From the NCBI GenBank assembly GCA_005877365.1, contig VBPP01000006.1, positions 1-10,846 on the forward strand: a DNA stretch of 10,846 nt. The letters are read 5' to 3'. Under the pieces are notes generated by a model that was not told where the DNA came from, searched no databases, and saw nothing but the letters and a program-made list of their open reading frames with translations. The stretch comes from Nitrososphaerota archaeon. Lineage in GTDB: Archaea; Thermoproteota; Nitrososphaeria; Nitrososphaerales; Gagatemarchaeaceae. A program made the position numbers and the translations under genes. Positions 1 through 6,619 of the stretch are shown piece by piece. Within the stretch, counting starts at the first letter, position 1. Every line of letters begins with the position of its first letter.

Positions 1-37
1 ATGCAGATCCCTCTCCGCCACTCATTTAAGGTGTATC

Positions 38-376
38 TCAGCGATGCTCGGGTAGCTTTTGGAGTAACTCCACGTACTTCGAGATGAGCGAGACCAGCTG
101 GTCCTGCTTGAGTGTGTCCTGCTCCTTCTCCAGCAGGTCAGCAGCTTCCCTCGCCTTCGATAGTAGAAGCGTACGGAGAGACGAGGCCACACCCTCATAC
201 GTAACCTCTTCTGTGGTGAGGACTCCAGAGAGGTCGTCATGACTCGTGCATATGACCTTCCCGTGGTACCTTACTTGGACACCGCCACAAACAGTACAGG
301 GTTCCTTTAGGAGGGTTGCGCCTCGTCGAACAAGTTCAACCGTGATCCGCATCTTCTCCTTTGAAGCTCTACTCAA
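38..376 (-). CDS. Sjogren syndrome/scleroderma autoantigen 1 (auto-antigen p27) family zinc ribbon protein
   Basis: This 112-residue protein resembles the archaeal auto-antigen p27 family: a short helix with the phrase RRGATLLKEPC leads into one zinc ribbon, followed by a helical, probably coiled-coil C-terminus (about residues 70-112). Candidate zinc ligands are C27, C30, C43 and H46; the last is a histidine (CTSH) where the family usually has a second CxxC cysteine. The molecular role of the archaeal members is not established, so none is claimed. The ATG at 376 is supported twice: GGAG lies 5 bases upstream, and the AT-rich box at 401-410 is centred about 29 bases upstream. It is divergent from the UPF0147 gene, and the spacer between them holds the only obvious promoter. 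Family assignment is from motif recognition. Confidence 0.75.
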   Translation of the reverse strand: MSRASKEKMRITVELVRRGATLLKEPCTVCGGVQVRYHGKVICTSHDDLSGVLTTEEVTYEGVASSLRTLLLSKAREAADLLEKEQDTLKQDQLVSLISKYVELLQKLPEHR

Positions 377-400
377 GCGAATGAAGCACCAACCCCATAG

Positions 401-410
401 TTATAAAAAT
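401..410. promoter_or_regulatory. TATA-like element between two divergent genes
   Basis: TTATAAAAAT reads as a TATA box in both directions. For the minus-strand zinc ribbon gene it is centred about 29 bases from the ATG at 376. For the plus-strand UPF0147 gene it would leave a leader of roughly 55 bases, consistent with that gene having a Shine-Dalgarno sequence. Confidence 0.5.
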
Positions 411-476
411 CAGTTTGACCTCGACGACAGAAAAGCACATATCCCGTCCAAAGGAAGCGAAGAAGGCACCGACCAC

Positions 477-482
477 GGTGAT
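477..482 (+). promoter_or_regulatory. Ribosome binding site deciding an ACG start
   Basis: GGTGAT matches the archaeal anti-Shine-Dalgarno (complement of AUCACC) and ends 6 bases before the ACG at 489. No ATG, GTG or TTG lies in the UPF0147 frame between the in-frame stop at 483-485 and the conserved domain, so this site supports ACG as the start, or a lost ATG there. Confidence 0.5.
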
Positions 483-488
483 TAAACT

Positions 489-773
489 ACGAGTACCAAG
501 ATTAAGAAGCAGCAGGAGAACGACGCGAAACTGGCGAAGGCAACCACGACGCTCCAGCAGATAGCCGACTCGAACATAACGCCCAGGAACATCCGGAAGA
601 TAGTCAAGGACTCAATCTTGATGCTCCAGGACCCGAAGCAGAGCCTCGCCGTGAGAGCAGCCAACGCGATAAGCCTCCTCGACGAGGTCGCGCAGGACCC
701 TAACATGCCCTCTTTCGCCAGAGTCACGCTATGGTCGGCAGTCTCGGAACTCGAATCTATCAGAGAGCAGTAG
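489..773 (+). CDS. UPF0147 family protein (apparent ACG start)
   Basis: The frame encodes about 94 residues of a small all-helical archaeal protein of the UPF0147 family; the hallmarks LAVRAANAISLLDEV, DPNMP and VTLWSAVSELE are present and the length fits the family. The function of the family is unknown. There is no standard start codon: a TAA at 483-485 closes the frame and the first in-frame ATG/GTG/TTG falls inside the conserved domain. The codon ACG at 489, preceded by GGTGAT at 477-482, gives the natural N-terminus (M)STKIKKQQEN, so either ACG initiates, an ATG has mutated, or the base is an error. The stop codon lies six bases before the TATA-like box of the downstream zinc ribbon gene, which follows on the same strand with a 41-base gap. 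Identity is confident; the start is not. Confidence 0.8.
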   Translation, partial: TSTKIKKQQENDAKLAKATTTLQQIADSNITPRNIRKIVKDSILMLQDPKQSLAVRAANAISLLDEVAQDPNMPSFARVTLWSAVSELESIREQ

Positions 774-778
774 GAAGC

Positions 779-784
779 TTTTAA
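779..784 (+). promoter_or_regulatory. TATA-like box for the zinc ribbon/coiled-coil gene
   Basis: TTTTAA sits about 33 bases before the TTG start at 815, so transcription would start just ahead of it. GGAGAG at 801-806 also lies 8 bases from the start. Confidence 0.35.
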
Positions 785-814
785 CGCAACAAGAAAGGAT
801 GGAGAGAAGCTCGT

Positions 815-1240
815 TTGCCTGCCTGCCCGAAGTGCGGTAACAAAGAGGAAGCGCCTTCCAGATTCTTCACGGTGATTGTGGAACCGGCCAAAGGAGAACG
901 CGGCTTGACCGAAAGGAAGGTCGGGATGTACACCTGCTCCAAATGCGGGACCAAATTCCCCGCCGTCCTGAGCCGACAGCGCTACCTGATCGTCGCGGCG
1001 GAAGAGCTCCATGGCATTCAGCGAGAGCTCAAGGCGGTCGCGGTTGACAACGAAGAACTGAAATCGAGGGTCCAGGCGATGGCTAAAGAGCAGGAGAGGC
1101 TACAGACCTTCCTCGAGAAGACTCAGAAAGACACCGAACTCAAGCAGCTTGAGACGAAATTGGACGAGCTCGAGACGTACGTCAAGTACCTGAGAAAAGA
1201 GAGGGAAGAACTCGAGCAGAAAGCCACGAGACTGCGTTAG
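815..1240 (+). CDS. Zinc ribbon plus coiled-coil protein, function unknown
   Basis: This 141-residue protein has an N-terminal treble-clef/zinc-ribbon-like segment, with CPKC at residues 4-7 and CSKC at 41-44 as metal ligands, then a long uninterrupted helix from about residue 62 to the end, rich in E, K, L and Q with heptad-like spacing (for example QTFLEKTQKDTELKQLE), which should form a coiled coil. I do not recognise a named family; archaeal proteins with this layout are usually left as hypothetical. TTG at 815 is the only possible start in this frame after the stop at 782-784, and it has GGAGAG 8 bases upstream. It meets the next gene, another coiled-coil protein, tail to tail with the two stop codons overlapping, so the two are probably transcribed against each other. 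Confidence 0.7.
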   Translation: MPACPKCGNKEEAPSRFFTVIVEPAKGERGLTERKVGMYTCSKCGTKFPAVLSRQRYLIVAAEELHGIQRELKAVAVDNEELKSRVQAMAKEQERLQTFLEKTQKDTELKQLETKLDELETYVKYLRKEREELEQKATRLR

Positions 1241-1533
1241 TTGACCTGAAGTCCCTCTGACCCCTGAGATTCAACTTCGAATGTTTCTTCGCTGAACTTC
1301 GCTGCCTTCTCTTCCAGAACGGCCTTCTCAGTCCTGAGCGCCTGGACCTCGCCCTCCAGCGTATTCACCGCCTTCTCCAGCTCCAGCGTCGATACCCTCT
1401 CCTTGAGCATCGCGATATCGCCGAGAAGCGAATTGCGTTCAGTCTCCAGAGACCCTATCTTCCCCTCGAGCTCCGTCTTGCGGTCTGCGTACTCGGTCAC
1501 GGTTTCCATCGGAACCAAGGCACCGAGCGCCAC
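1237..1533 (-). CDS. Small coiled-coil protein, function unknown
   Basis: The frame reads as an almost pure coiled coil: repeated leucines spaced by E/K-rich stretches (KTELEGKIGSLETERNSLL, LKERVSTLELEK, LEGEVQALRTEKAVLEEK) and an acidic tail. No metal-binding, catalytic or membrane segment is visible. The open frame reaches back to a GTG at 1569, but the best TATA-like sequence on this strand (CTTTTACG, 1575-1582) would start transcription near 1552. I therefore prefer GTG at 1533, with GGAG at 1544-1547 ten bases ahead, giving 98 residues; ATG at 1509 (90 residues) is the alternative. The C-terminal TAA overlaps the stop of the convergent zinc-ribbon/coiled-coil gene by a few bases. A partner role with that protein is only a guess from the arrangement. 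Confidence 0.6.
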   Translation of the reverse strand: MALGALVPMETVTEYADRKTELEGKIGSLETERNSLLGDIAMLKERVSTLELEKAVNTLEGEVQALRTEKAVLEEKAAKFSEETFEVESQGSEGLQVN

Positions 1534-1620
1534 CCGTTCTTTTCTCCAGACAGACGCAAAACAATTCACTTAATCGTAAAAGTGATTCAATCTCCGTGAT
1601 TCACCCCAAACCGCAGAGCG

Positions 1621-1625
1621 TTTAT
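1621..1625 (+). promoter_or_regulatory. TATA box for the winged-helix gene
   Basis: TTTAT is centred about 29 bases before the GTG at 1652, which fits a leaderless transcript and supports that start. Confidence 0.45.
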
Positions 1626-1651
1626 CAACGAAGAATTCGCCGCCACCCGAC

Positions 1652-2011
1652 GTGAAGGGGGGGATTTGGGTCTGGCCGACGGACCAGAAGACGCAGCGAC
1701 GGACGCTCAGGAAGGTGTCCCGTTCCCCTCAGCTCTCCACTCTCCTGAAGGCAATAGCCGGGAGCAGCGAGGGACTGAGCAATCCAGAGGTTAGTGAAGT
1801 GCTCGGGAACGACTCAGGGTGGCTGGCGATTTGGGCTGTAAGACAACTTCTGTCTCTCGGCTTCGTGACTTACAAGACGGACCTCTTTGGCGAACCAAGC
1901 AGGTACGTGATAACAGACCTGGGCAAGCGGGCCGCGGCTATCATCTCGGGACAACCGATGCCGAAGCCTGAACCCTCACAACTGACCCTCCCCCAACAAA
2001 AGCCGGTCTGA
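1652..2011 (+). CDS. Winged helix-turn-helix protein, putative transcription regulator
   Basis: The 119-residue product has the order expected of a single winged-helix domain: helix (LSTLLKAIAGSSEG), turn helix (LSNPEVSEVLG), recognition helix (WLAIWAVRQLLSLGFV), and a wing ending in a hairpin (YKTDLFGEPSRYVITDLGKR), with the 'RYVITDLGKRAA' ending common to many archaeal and MarR/ArsR-type regulators. A proline-rich tail (PKPEPSQ) follows. No ligand-binding domain is seen, so it could act as a small DNA-binding protein. The GTG at 1652 is chosen because the TTTAT box lies about 29 bases ahead. It diverges from the small coiled-coil gene and converges on the MscL gene, 39 bases away. Target genes cannot be inferred. 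Confidence 0.65.
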   Translation: MKGGIWVWPTDQKTQRRTLRKVSRSPQLSTLLKAIAGSSEGLSNPEVSEVLGNDSGWLAIWAVRQLLSLGFVTYKTDLFGEPSRYVITDLGKRAAAIISGQPMPKPEPSQLTLPQQKPV

Positions 2012-2050
2012 GTGGATCTTCTCCCCATCGAGGAGGAAAGAGCTCCAGAG

Positions 2051-2428
2051 CTACTCGATCTTGTATCGCTTGGAGACTTTCACGATGAGGAAGATTACGA
2101 AGGCGACGATTATGAATGTAAGGAGCGCGTTTGCGAAGTCTCCCACCCGGAACGGCCCCACCTCATACGTGTTGAAATCCTGTCCGGGTGGAAGGACGAA
2201 TGAAAGTATCGGCAGAATCAGGTCGGTCACCAGTGCCTTAACAAGTGCACCCAAGTAGACTCCGAGAATGAAAGCCACCGCCAACCCAAGCACCTTGTAC
2301 TGCGAGAGGAACATCTTGAACTCCTCAATCAAGCCCTTGGGCGCCGCCGGAGGCGCGGGCGGCGCTGGTGTGAGCAGCCTCTTGATTTCGCGTAGTTCAG
2401 CGAGAATCTGCTCGTCTACGGAAGGCAT
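2051..2428 (-). CDS. mscL: Large-conductance mechanosensitive channel, MscL family
   Basis: The 125-residue protein matches MscL: an amphipathic S1-like helix (LIEEFKMFLSQYK, 33-45), TM1 (about 47-67, GLAVAFILGVYLGALVKALV) followed by DLILP, a short external loop with QDFNTYEV, and TM2 (about 98-116, FANALLTFIIVAFVIFLIVK) ending in a basic tail. As a homopentamer in the membrane it would open under tension to release solutes during osmotic downshift. The unusual part is the N-terminus: residues 5-19 (DEQILAELREIKRLL) plus a proline-rich linker (20-31) look like the cytoplasmic helix and linker that bacterial MscL carries at its C-terminus, while this protein stops just after TM2. A TATA-like CTAAATTT at 2450-2457 lies about 26 bases before the ATG, suggesting a leaderless transcript separate from coxMS upstream. 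Confidence 0.85.
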   Translation of the reverse strand: MPSVDEQILAELREIKRLLTPAPPAPPAAPKGLIEEFKMFLSQYKVLGLAVAFILGVYLGALVKALVTDLILPILSFVLPPGQDFNTYEVGPFRVGDFANALLTFIIVAFVIFLIVKVSKRYKIE

Positions 2429-2449
2429 TGAAACATTTCTCGCGATTCG

Positions 2450-2457
2450 AAATTTAG
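2450..2457 (-). promoter_or_regulatory. TATA-like box for mscL
   Basis: On the minus strand this reads CTAAATTT (approximately), centred about 26 bases before the mscL ATG at 2428. It implies a promoter of its own in the 58-base gap after coxS. Confidence 0.35.
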
Positions 2458-2486
2458 CCGTTCAGTGGCGGATGAACTCTCTCTCG

Positions 2487-2990
2487 TCAAGCCGCTCCCT
2501 TTCTCAAGCCGCGCATGCCCTTCTTTCGCAGTTTCGCTGCATACTTCACAGATTTGATTATGTTCACATACCCAGTGCACCTGCAGAGATTGCCCGAGAG
2601 CGCTTCCCTGATCACCTTCTCGTCCGGGTCTGGCTCAACTTCTAGAAGCTCGTAGGAGGCCAGTATCATCCCTGGAGTGCAGAAGCCGCACTGTAGTCCG
2701 TGCTTCTCCCAGAAGGCAAGCTGGATGGGGTTGAGGTTCTCAGCTGTTCCTATCCCCTCGATCGTAGTCACCTTCTTTCCTTCAGCCTGTAAGGCTAGGA
2801 CCGTGCACGACTTCACGCCCCGACCGTCGAGCAAGACCGTGCAAGCACCGCAGTTTGTCGTTTCGCAGCCGACGTGCGTCCCCGTAAGGCCCAGCTCTTC
2901 CCTCAGGAAGCTGACGAGAAGCATCCTCGGCTCAATCTGGGCATCTCTCATCTGCTGGTTCACCTCCATGGATACCCGGACCTTGGTCAT
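2487..2990 (-). CDS. coxS: CO dehydrogenase-type molybdenum hydroxylase, [2Fe-2S] subunit (CoxS-like)
   Basis: This 167-residue protein carries both iron-sulphur domains of the xanthine oxidase family small subunit. The N-terminal plant-ferredoxin-like cluster is bound by C42, C47, C50 and C62 (GCETTNCGACTVLLDG), and the C-terminal four-helix domain by C101, C104, C136 and C138 (QCGFCTPGM and GNLCRCTGY). All eight ligands are intact and the length is typical. It would relay electrons from the molybdenum centre in CoxL to FAD in CoxM, in the cytoplasm. Its ATG overlaps the coxM stop as TCAT on the plus strand (ATGA), so translation is probably coupled. The C-terminus ends in a basic tail (KLRKKGMRGLRKG). 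The substrate is not necessarily CO, see the large subunit. Confidence 0.93.
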   Translation of the reverse strand: MTKVRVSMEVNQQMRDAQIEPRMLLVSFLREELGLTGTHVGCETTNCGACTVLLDGRGVKSCTVLALQAEGKKVTTIEGIGTAENLNPIQLAFWEKHGLQCGFCTPGMILASYELLEVEPDPDEKVIREALSGNLCRCTGYVNIIKSVKYAAKLRKKGMRGLRKGAA

Positions 2991-3856
2991 CTTTCTGCTC
3001 GCCTTCTCGCCGCCGCTTGGATTGTCCTCGAGGTCATGACTTCAACCATCGCGCGTTTATACTCGGCCGAACCTCTCAGGTCACCGGAGGGCTGGGCTTC
3101 CTCAGCCGCGGCCCTCGAGGCCCGGTCGATTGTGTTCTTGTCTAGCTCGACTCCTTTCAGAATCTCTTCTGCTCTTGTCGCCTTCACCACGGTGGGGCCG
3201 ACGCCCGTGAGGGCTATCCTAGCTGCCAAACACCTGCCATCCGAAGACATCTCCAGTACCGCCGCGACTCCAACAATTCCGAAGTCGCCTGCCTGCCTCT
3301 CCAGTTTCAAATACGCTCCTCGCCGAGTCGGCCCAATCGGTATCTTCACTTCGACGAGTACCTCCGTTCCCTTCAGCGCGGTGGTGAACGTGTCCACGAA
3401 GAAGTCTCCGGCTGGAATGACCCTACTTCCTTGGCCAGAAGCGGCTACGATGCTGGCGCCCGCCGCCACCATGACCGCAGGCATGTCGTTTGTCGGGTCG
3501 GCGTGAGATAGATTGCCTCCAATGGTGCCCATATTGCGGACGAGTGGGTCGGCAATCTGGTGGGCGCATTGGCTCAGGATTGGGCACTGCCTCCTGACCA
3601 GGTCGGAGCGGGCTATCCCGGCTATTCTCTCCATGGCCCCGATCGCAAGGTGGTTCCCTTCGTCCCTGATGTATGAGAGACCCGGAATCCTCCCGAGGTC
3701 AATCAGATGGGAGGGCGAGAGTAACCTGAGTTTCATCAGCGGGATAAGACTCTGTCCACCAGCCAGGAACTTCGCATCCATCCCATACTCTTCCGCGAGC
3801 GATGAAGCCTCCGCGACTGACTTCGGCGCATGATATTCGAAGGACTTGGGGTTCAT
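2987..3856 (-). CDS. coxM: CO dehydrogenase-type molybdenum hydroxylase, FAD-binding subunit (CoxM-like)
   Basis: The 289-residue protein is the FAD subunit of a xanthine-oxidase-family enzyme. Both FAD-binding motifs are present at the same residue numbers as in the well-studied Oligotropha CoxM: AGGQS at 32-36 and TIGG at 111-114 (within RNMGTIGGNLSHADP). The C-terminal CO_deh_flav_C-type domain follows from about residue 180 (RQAGDFGIVGVAAVLE, LTGVGPTVVKA). FAD would pass electrons from CoxS to a quinone or other acceptor. The ATG at 3856 is supported by the TATA arm at 3882-3887 centred about 28 bases away. It forms an ATGA-overlapping operon with coxS and is divergent from the large subunit gene, unlike the usual same-strand order of the three cox genes. 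Confidence 0.93.
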   Translation of the reverse strand: MNPKSFEYHAPKSVAEASSLAEEYGMDAKFLAGGQSLIPLMKLRLLSPSHLIDLGRIPGLSYIRDEGNHLAIGAMERIAGIARSDLVRRQCPILSQCAHQIADPLVRNMGTIGGNLSHADPTNDMPAVMVAAGASIVAASGQGSRVIPAGDFFVDTFTTALKGTEVLVEVKIPIGPTRRGAYLKLERQAGDFGIVGVAAVLEMSSDGRCLAARIALTGVGPTVVKATRAEEILKGVELDKNTIDRASRAAAEEAQPSGDLRGSAEYKRAMVEVMTSRTIQAAARRRAER

Positions 3857-3881
3857 CCCCCTTCGGCGCCTCGCCGCTTCA

Positions 3882-3895
3882 GTAAAATCTTTTAC
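3882..3895. promoter_or_regulatory. Symmetric divergent promoter of coxMS and coxL
   Basis: GTAAAA-TC-TTTTAC is a perfect 6-base inverted repeat with a 2-base spacer. Read rightward, TTTTAC (3890-3895) is centred about 29 bases before the coxL TTG at 3922. Read leftward, the other arm (TTTTAC, 3887-3882) is centred about 28 bases before the coxM ATG at 3856. Each arm is thus placed as a TATA box for a leaderless transcript, with the A-rich opposite arm in the place of a BRE. It could also be an operator; the two readings are not exclusive. Confidence 0.6.
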
Positions 3896-3921
3896 CTATC
3901 GAATTCGGCACGTCCGACCCG

Positions 3922-6273
3922 TTGCCTTCCATGCAGGCCGTAGTGAAGGAGGAGAACCCTGTCCTCGGCCAGCCTCTGAAGAGGGTCGAGGACCCCAAGT
4001 TCATTACTGGAACCGGCCTCTTCGCAGACGACATCCCTCTCCCAGATGTGCTTCATTCGGTCTTCGTCAGGAGCCTCTACGCGCACGCCCGCATAAAACG
4101 GGTCGATGTGACGGAGGCTTTGAAGCAGCCCGCCGTCAAACTGGTACTCACCGGGCAGGATTTGCTCAACCGGGTCAACAAGATGCCAACCGTCGGAGAG
4201 GGGGGGGACACGAAGCTTACCGACAGACCCGTCCTCCCCTTTGACGAAGTCAACTTCGCTGGCGAAGCCATCGCACTCGTCGTCGCCGATGATGTGTACT
4301 CAGCCGAGGACGCAGCGGAGCTTGTCCAGGTGGAATACGAGTCCCTCCCCGCTGTCGTCGACATGGAGAGGGCGGCCAGTCCAGACTCACCCAGGGTGCA
4401 CGAGTATCTCAAAGACAACATAGGGTACAGGTCGACGAAGTCGTCCGGCGACGTGGTAAAGGCATTCAGGGAGGCAGACCACGTCATCAAGTTACAGCAG
4501 GAATTCCCCAGGCTTTCAGCCGTCCCCATGGAGCCGCGAAATGTGATAGCGGCATACGAAGAAGCTTCAGGATTCCTCACCGTGTGGCTTTCCACACAGG
4601 CCCCTCACGAGGCCCGAGAGGGCATCGCTGGCATACTGAAGTTGCCTGAGACCAAGGTCAGAGTCATCGCACCCGACATGGGCGGCGGCTTCGGCCAGAA
4701 GGCAGCTGTCTTCCCAGAGTATGCCGCGGTCTGCTTCGCGGCAATGAAGCTCGGCAGGTCCGTCAAGTGGGTCGAGACCAGGGGGGAGAACCTGACGGCG
4801 TCTTCCCACGGCAGGGGGCAGAAGCAGTTCATCGAGGCAGCCGTCAGGAAGGACGGCAGGATTCTGGGCCTGAAGGCAAGGATAATCTGCAACGGGGGCG
4901 CCTACAGCGACTGGGACTTCTCCATGCCCGACATAACAATCGGGATGGCCCCCGGAGTCTACGACATCCCGGCGTTCAAGGCAGAAGCAATGACCGTGTT
5001 TACCAACGAACCCCCCATCGGGGCATACAGGGGAGCCGGAAGGCCCGAAGCCACCTACCTGATAGAGAGGACAGTGGACGTAATCGCACGGAGGCTCAAG
5101 CTGGACCCCGTCAAGGTCAGGCTGAAGAACTACGTCCCCAAGAGCAGATTCCCCTACAAGTCGGCAGGAGGCAACACCTACGACAGCGGGGACTACGAGG
5201 GCAACCTGAGGAGGGCCCTCGAACTCTCGAGGTATGACGAGCTTCGTGGCTTCCAGAGGGAGGCGAGGGCCAAGGGGAGGCTGGTGGGTATCGGAGTGGT
5301 CACCTATGTGGAGGTCTGCGGATTCGGTCCCGACCTTCCTCAGACCGCATCGGTGGCCGTGAGCCGGCATGGAAGAGTGACAGTCACCGTCGGAACCAAC
5401 CCTCACGGCCAGGGCCATTCGACACCCTTCGCACAGATTGTGGCACAGGAGCTCGGGGTAGACTTGAGCGACATAGTGGTCCTCTACGGCGACACCGCCG
5501 CAATTCCCTGGGGCACGATAACCGCGGGGAGCCGCTCCGCGGTCGTCGGTGGCAGCGCCGTCCTTCTCGCCTCCAGAAAGATCAGGGAGAAGATGAGCAG
5601 GATCGCAGCGAAGATGATGGGATTAAGGGGCGACAGGATGATTTTCAGAGATGGAAAGATTTTCTCTGGGACTTCCTCGAAGAGCCTGCCGTTCGCGGAG
5701 GTCGCCAAGACGGCCTACTCTCCCCAATCCCTTCCGCCGGGGATGGAGGCGACCCTCTATGAGTACTGTGCATATGCGCCCCTCGGCAACGCGTTCCCCT
5801 TCGGCACCCACGTGACGATGGTCGAGGTGGACAGAGGGACGGGAATCATCAAGATACTCAAGTACGTTGCCGTCGACGACGTCGGGAAGGTCCTCAACCC
5901 CCTCATCGTCGAGGGGCAGGTCCACGGTGGAGTCCTGCAGGGAGTTTCGCAGGCTCTCCTCGAGCAGATGGTCTACGACGAGAACGGCCAGCCGCTGACC
6001 GCTACCCTCTCTGACTACCTGATCCCGTCGACGGATACGGCACCATTGATCGAGACCTACCGTACCGAAACCCCTTCGCCTCTGAATCCCCTCGGCGTCA
6101 AGGGCGTCGGGGAGGCAGGAACCATAGCGGCGACCCCGGCGATTGTTAATGCAGTCGAAGATGCGCTTAGTCCGCTAGAAGCGGTGATCGAGAAGATTCC
6201 GCTCACGCCTAACTACGTCTGGTCGCTGATCAATCAAAAGACCGAGACAATCGGTGAGCCGCGTCCGTCATAA
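3922..6273 (+). CDS. coxL: Form II CO dehydrogenase-type molybdenum hydroxylase, large subunit (CoxL-like)
   Basis: This 783-residue protein is the molybdopterin subunit of a xanthine-oxidase-family hydroxylase. It has the N-terminal hammerhead domain (EDPKFITGTGLFADD onward), the molybdenum-pocket loop GGGFGQK at residues 254-260, the active-site loop AYRGAGR at 368-374, and the catalytic-glutamate motif GVGEAGTIAATPA with E731. In form I CO dehydrogenase the loop is AYxCSFR, with a cysteine binding copper; here that position is G371, so this is the form II type, for which CO oxidation is not well supported and aldehyde or heterocycle hydroxylation is equally possible. TTG at 3922 is the start favoured by promoter spacing; ATG at 3931 is the alternative. 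It is transcribed away from coxMS. No maturation genes (coxD, coxE, coxF or molybdenum insertases) are seen nearby. Confidence 0.92.
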   Translation: MPSMQAVVKEENPVLGQPLKRVEDPKFITGTGLFADDIPLPDVLHSVFVRSLYAHARIKRVDVTEALKQPAVKLVLTGQDLLNRVNKMPTVGEGGDTKLTDRPVLPFDEVNFAGEAIALVVADDVYSAEDAAELVQVEYESLPAVVDMERAASPDSPRVHEYLKDNIGYRSTKSSGDVVKAFREADHVIKLQQEFPRLSAVPMEPRNVIAAYEEASGFLTVWLSTQAPHEAREGIAGILKLPETKVRVIAPDMGGGFGQKAAVFPEYAAVCFAAMKLGRSVKWVETRGENLTASSHGRGQKQFIEAAVRKDGRILGLKARIICNGGAYSDWDFSMPDITIGMAPGVYDIPAFKAEAMTVFTNEPPIGAYRGAGRPEATYLIERTVDVIARRLKLDPVKVRLKNYVPKSRFPYKSAGGNTYDSGDYEGNLRRALELSRYDELRGFQREARAKGRLVGIGVVTYVEVCGFGPDLPQTASVAVSRHGRVTVTVGTNPHGQGHSTPFAQIVAQELGVDLSDIVVLYGDTAAIPWGTITAGSRSAVVGGSAVLLASRKIREKMSRIAAKMMGLRGDRMIFRDGKIFSGTSSKSLPFAEVAKTAYSPQSLPPGMEATLYEYCAYAPLGNAFPFGTHVTMVEVDRGTGIIKILKYVAVDDVGKVLNPLIVEGQVHGGVLQGVSQALLEQMVYDENGQPLTATLSDYLIPSTDTAPLIETYRTETPSPLNPLGVKGVGEAGTIAATPAIVNAVEDALSPLEAVIEKIPLTPNYVWSLINQKTETIGEPRPS

Positions 6274-6342
6274 GAGTGCCTGCCTCTGTCGTGAGTTGAA
6301 CGTAGTGCGGGGATGGAATCTGAGGCTGCATGTAGATGAACA

Positions 6343-6349
6343 TTTAAAT
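6343..6349 (+). promoter_or_regulatory. TATA box for the toxin-antitoxin operon
   Basis: TTTAAAT is centred 27 bases before the ATG at 6373 and 21 before the ATG at 6367, so promoter spacing favours the second ATG of the antitoxin as a leaderless start. Confidence 0.5.
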
Positions 6350-6366
6350 GTCAGATGCCCAGCTAA

Positions 6367-6615
6367 ATGGGCATGACAGGTGGAAAGAAGAAGGTCGTGC
6401 AGACCGAATTGGAGCCTGGCGACTACGAGACTCTCCTCAGCCTCGCAAAGAGCAAGAACATGACTATCAAGGAGGCTGCAAGGCAAGCGCTACGCTGGTG
6501 GAGCGCTTCTGTGATTGACCTCAAAGATGACCCCCTCTTCAGACTCAAGCCGGTCGAGTTCAAAGTGAAAGTTAGGTCTGACGAAATCGAAGCCTTCCTT
6601 TACAAGAGGAAGTGA
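6367..6615 (+). CDS. VapB-type antitoxin, ribbon-helix-helix-like
   Basis: The 82-residue protein has a short strand (KKVVQTEL) followed by two helices (GDYETLLSLAKSKN and TIKEAARQALRWW), the layout of ribbon-helix-helix antitoxins paired with PIN toxins in archaea; the C-terminal part (DDPLFRLKPVEFKVK...) would wrap the toxin. It should bind and repress its own promoter as a dimer and neutralise the downstream RNase. ATG at 6373 may be the true start, because the TATA box at 6343-6349 is 27 bases ahead of it. The gene end overlaps the probable ribosome binding site of the toxin gene (GAGG, 6606-6609), so the pair is an operon. The family is inferred from fold pattern and context. Confidence 0.7.
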   Translation: MGMTGGKKKVVQTELEPGDYETLLSLAKSKNMTIKEAARQALRWWSASVIDLKDDPLFRLKPVEFKVKVRSDEIEAFLYKRK

Positions 6616-6619
6616 ACTC

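Noticed and set aside
246..485. 79-residue plus-strand open frame ending directly before UPF0147
   Set aside because: Overlaps the well-supported zinc ribbon gene on the opposite strand, has no domain, and ends at the TAA in front of the UPF0147 frame; treated as a shadow, not as an N-terminal extension.
2012..2203. 63-residue acidic plus-strand open frame just after the winged-helix gene
   Set aside because: Lies mostly antisense to mscL; its composition is explained by the reverse complement of mscL codons.
4567..5418. 283-residue minus-strand open frame inside coxL
   Set aside because: Antisense shadow of a GC-rich conserved gene; no domain of its own.
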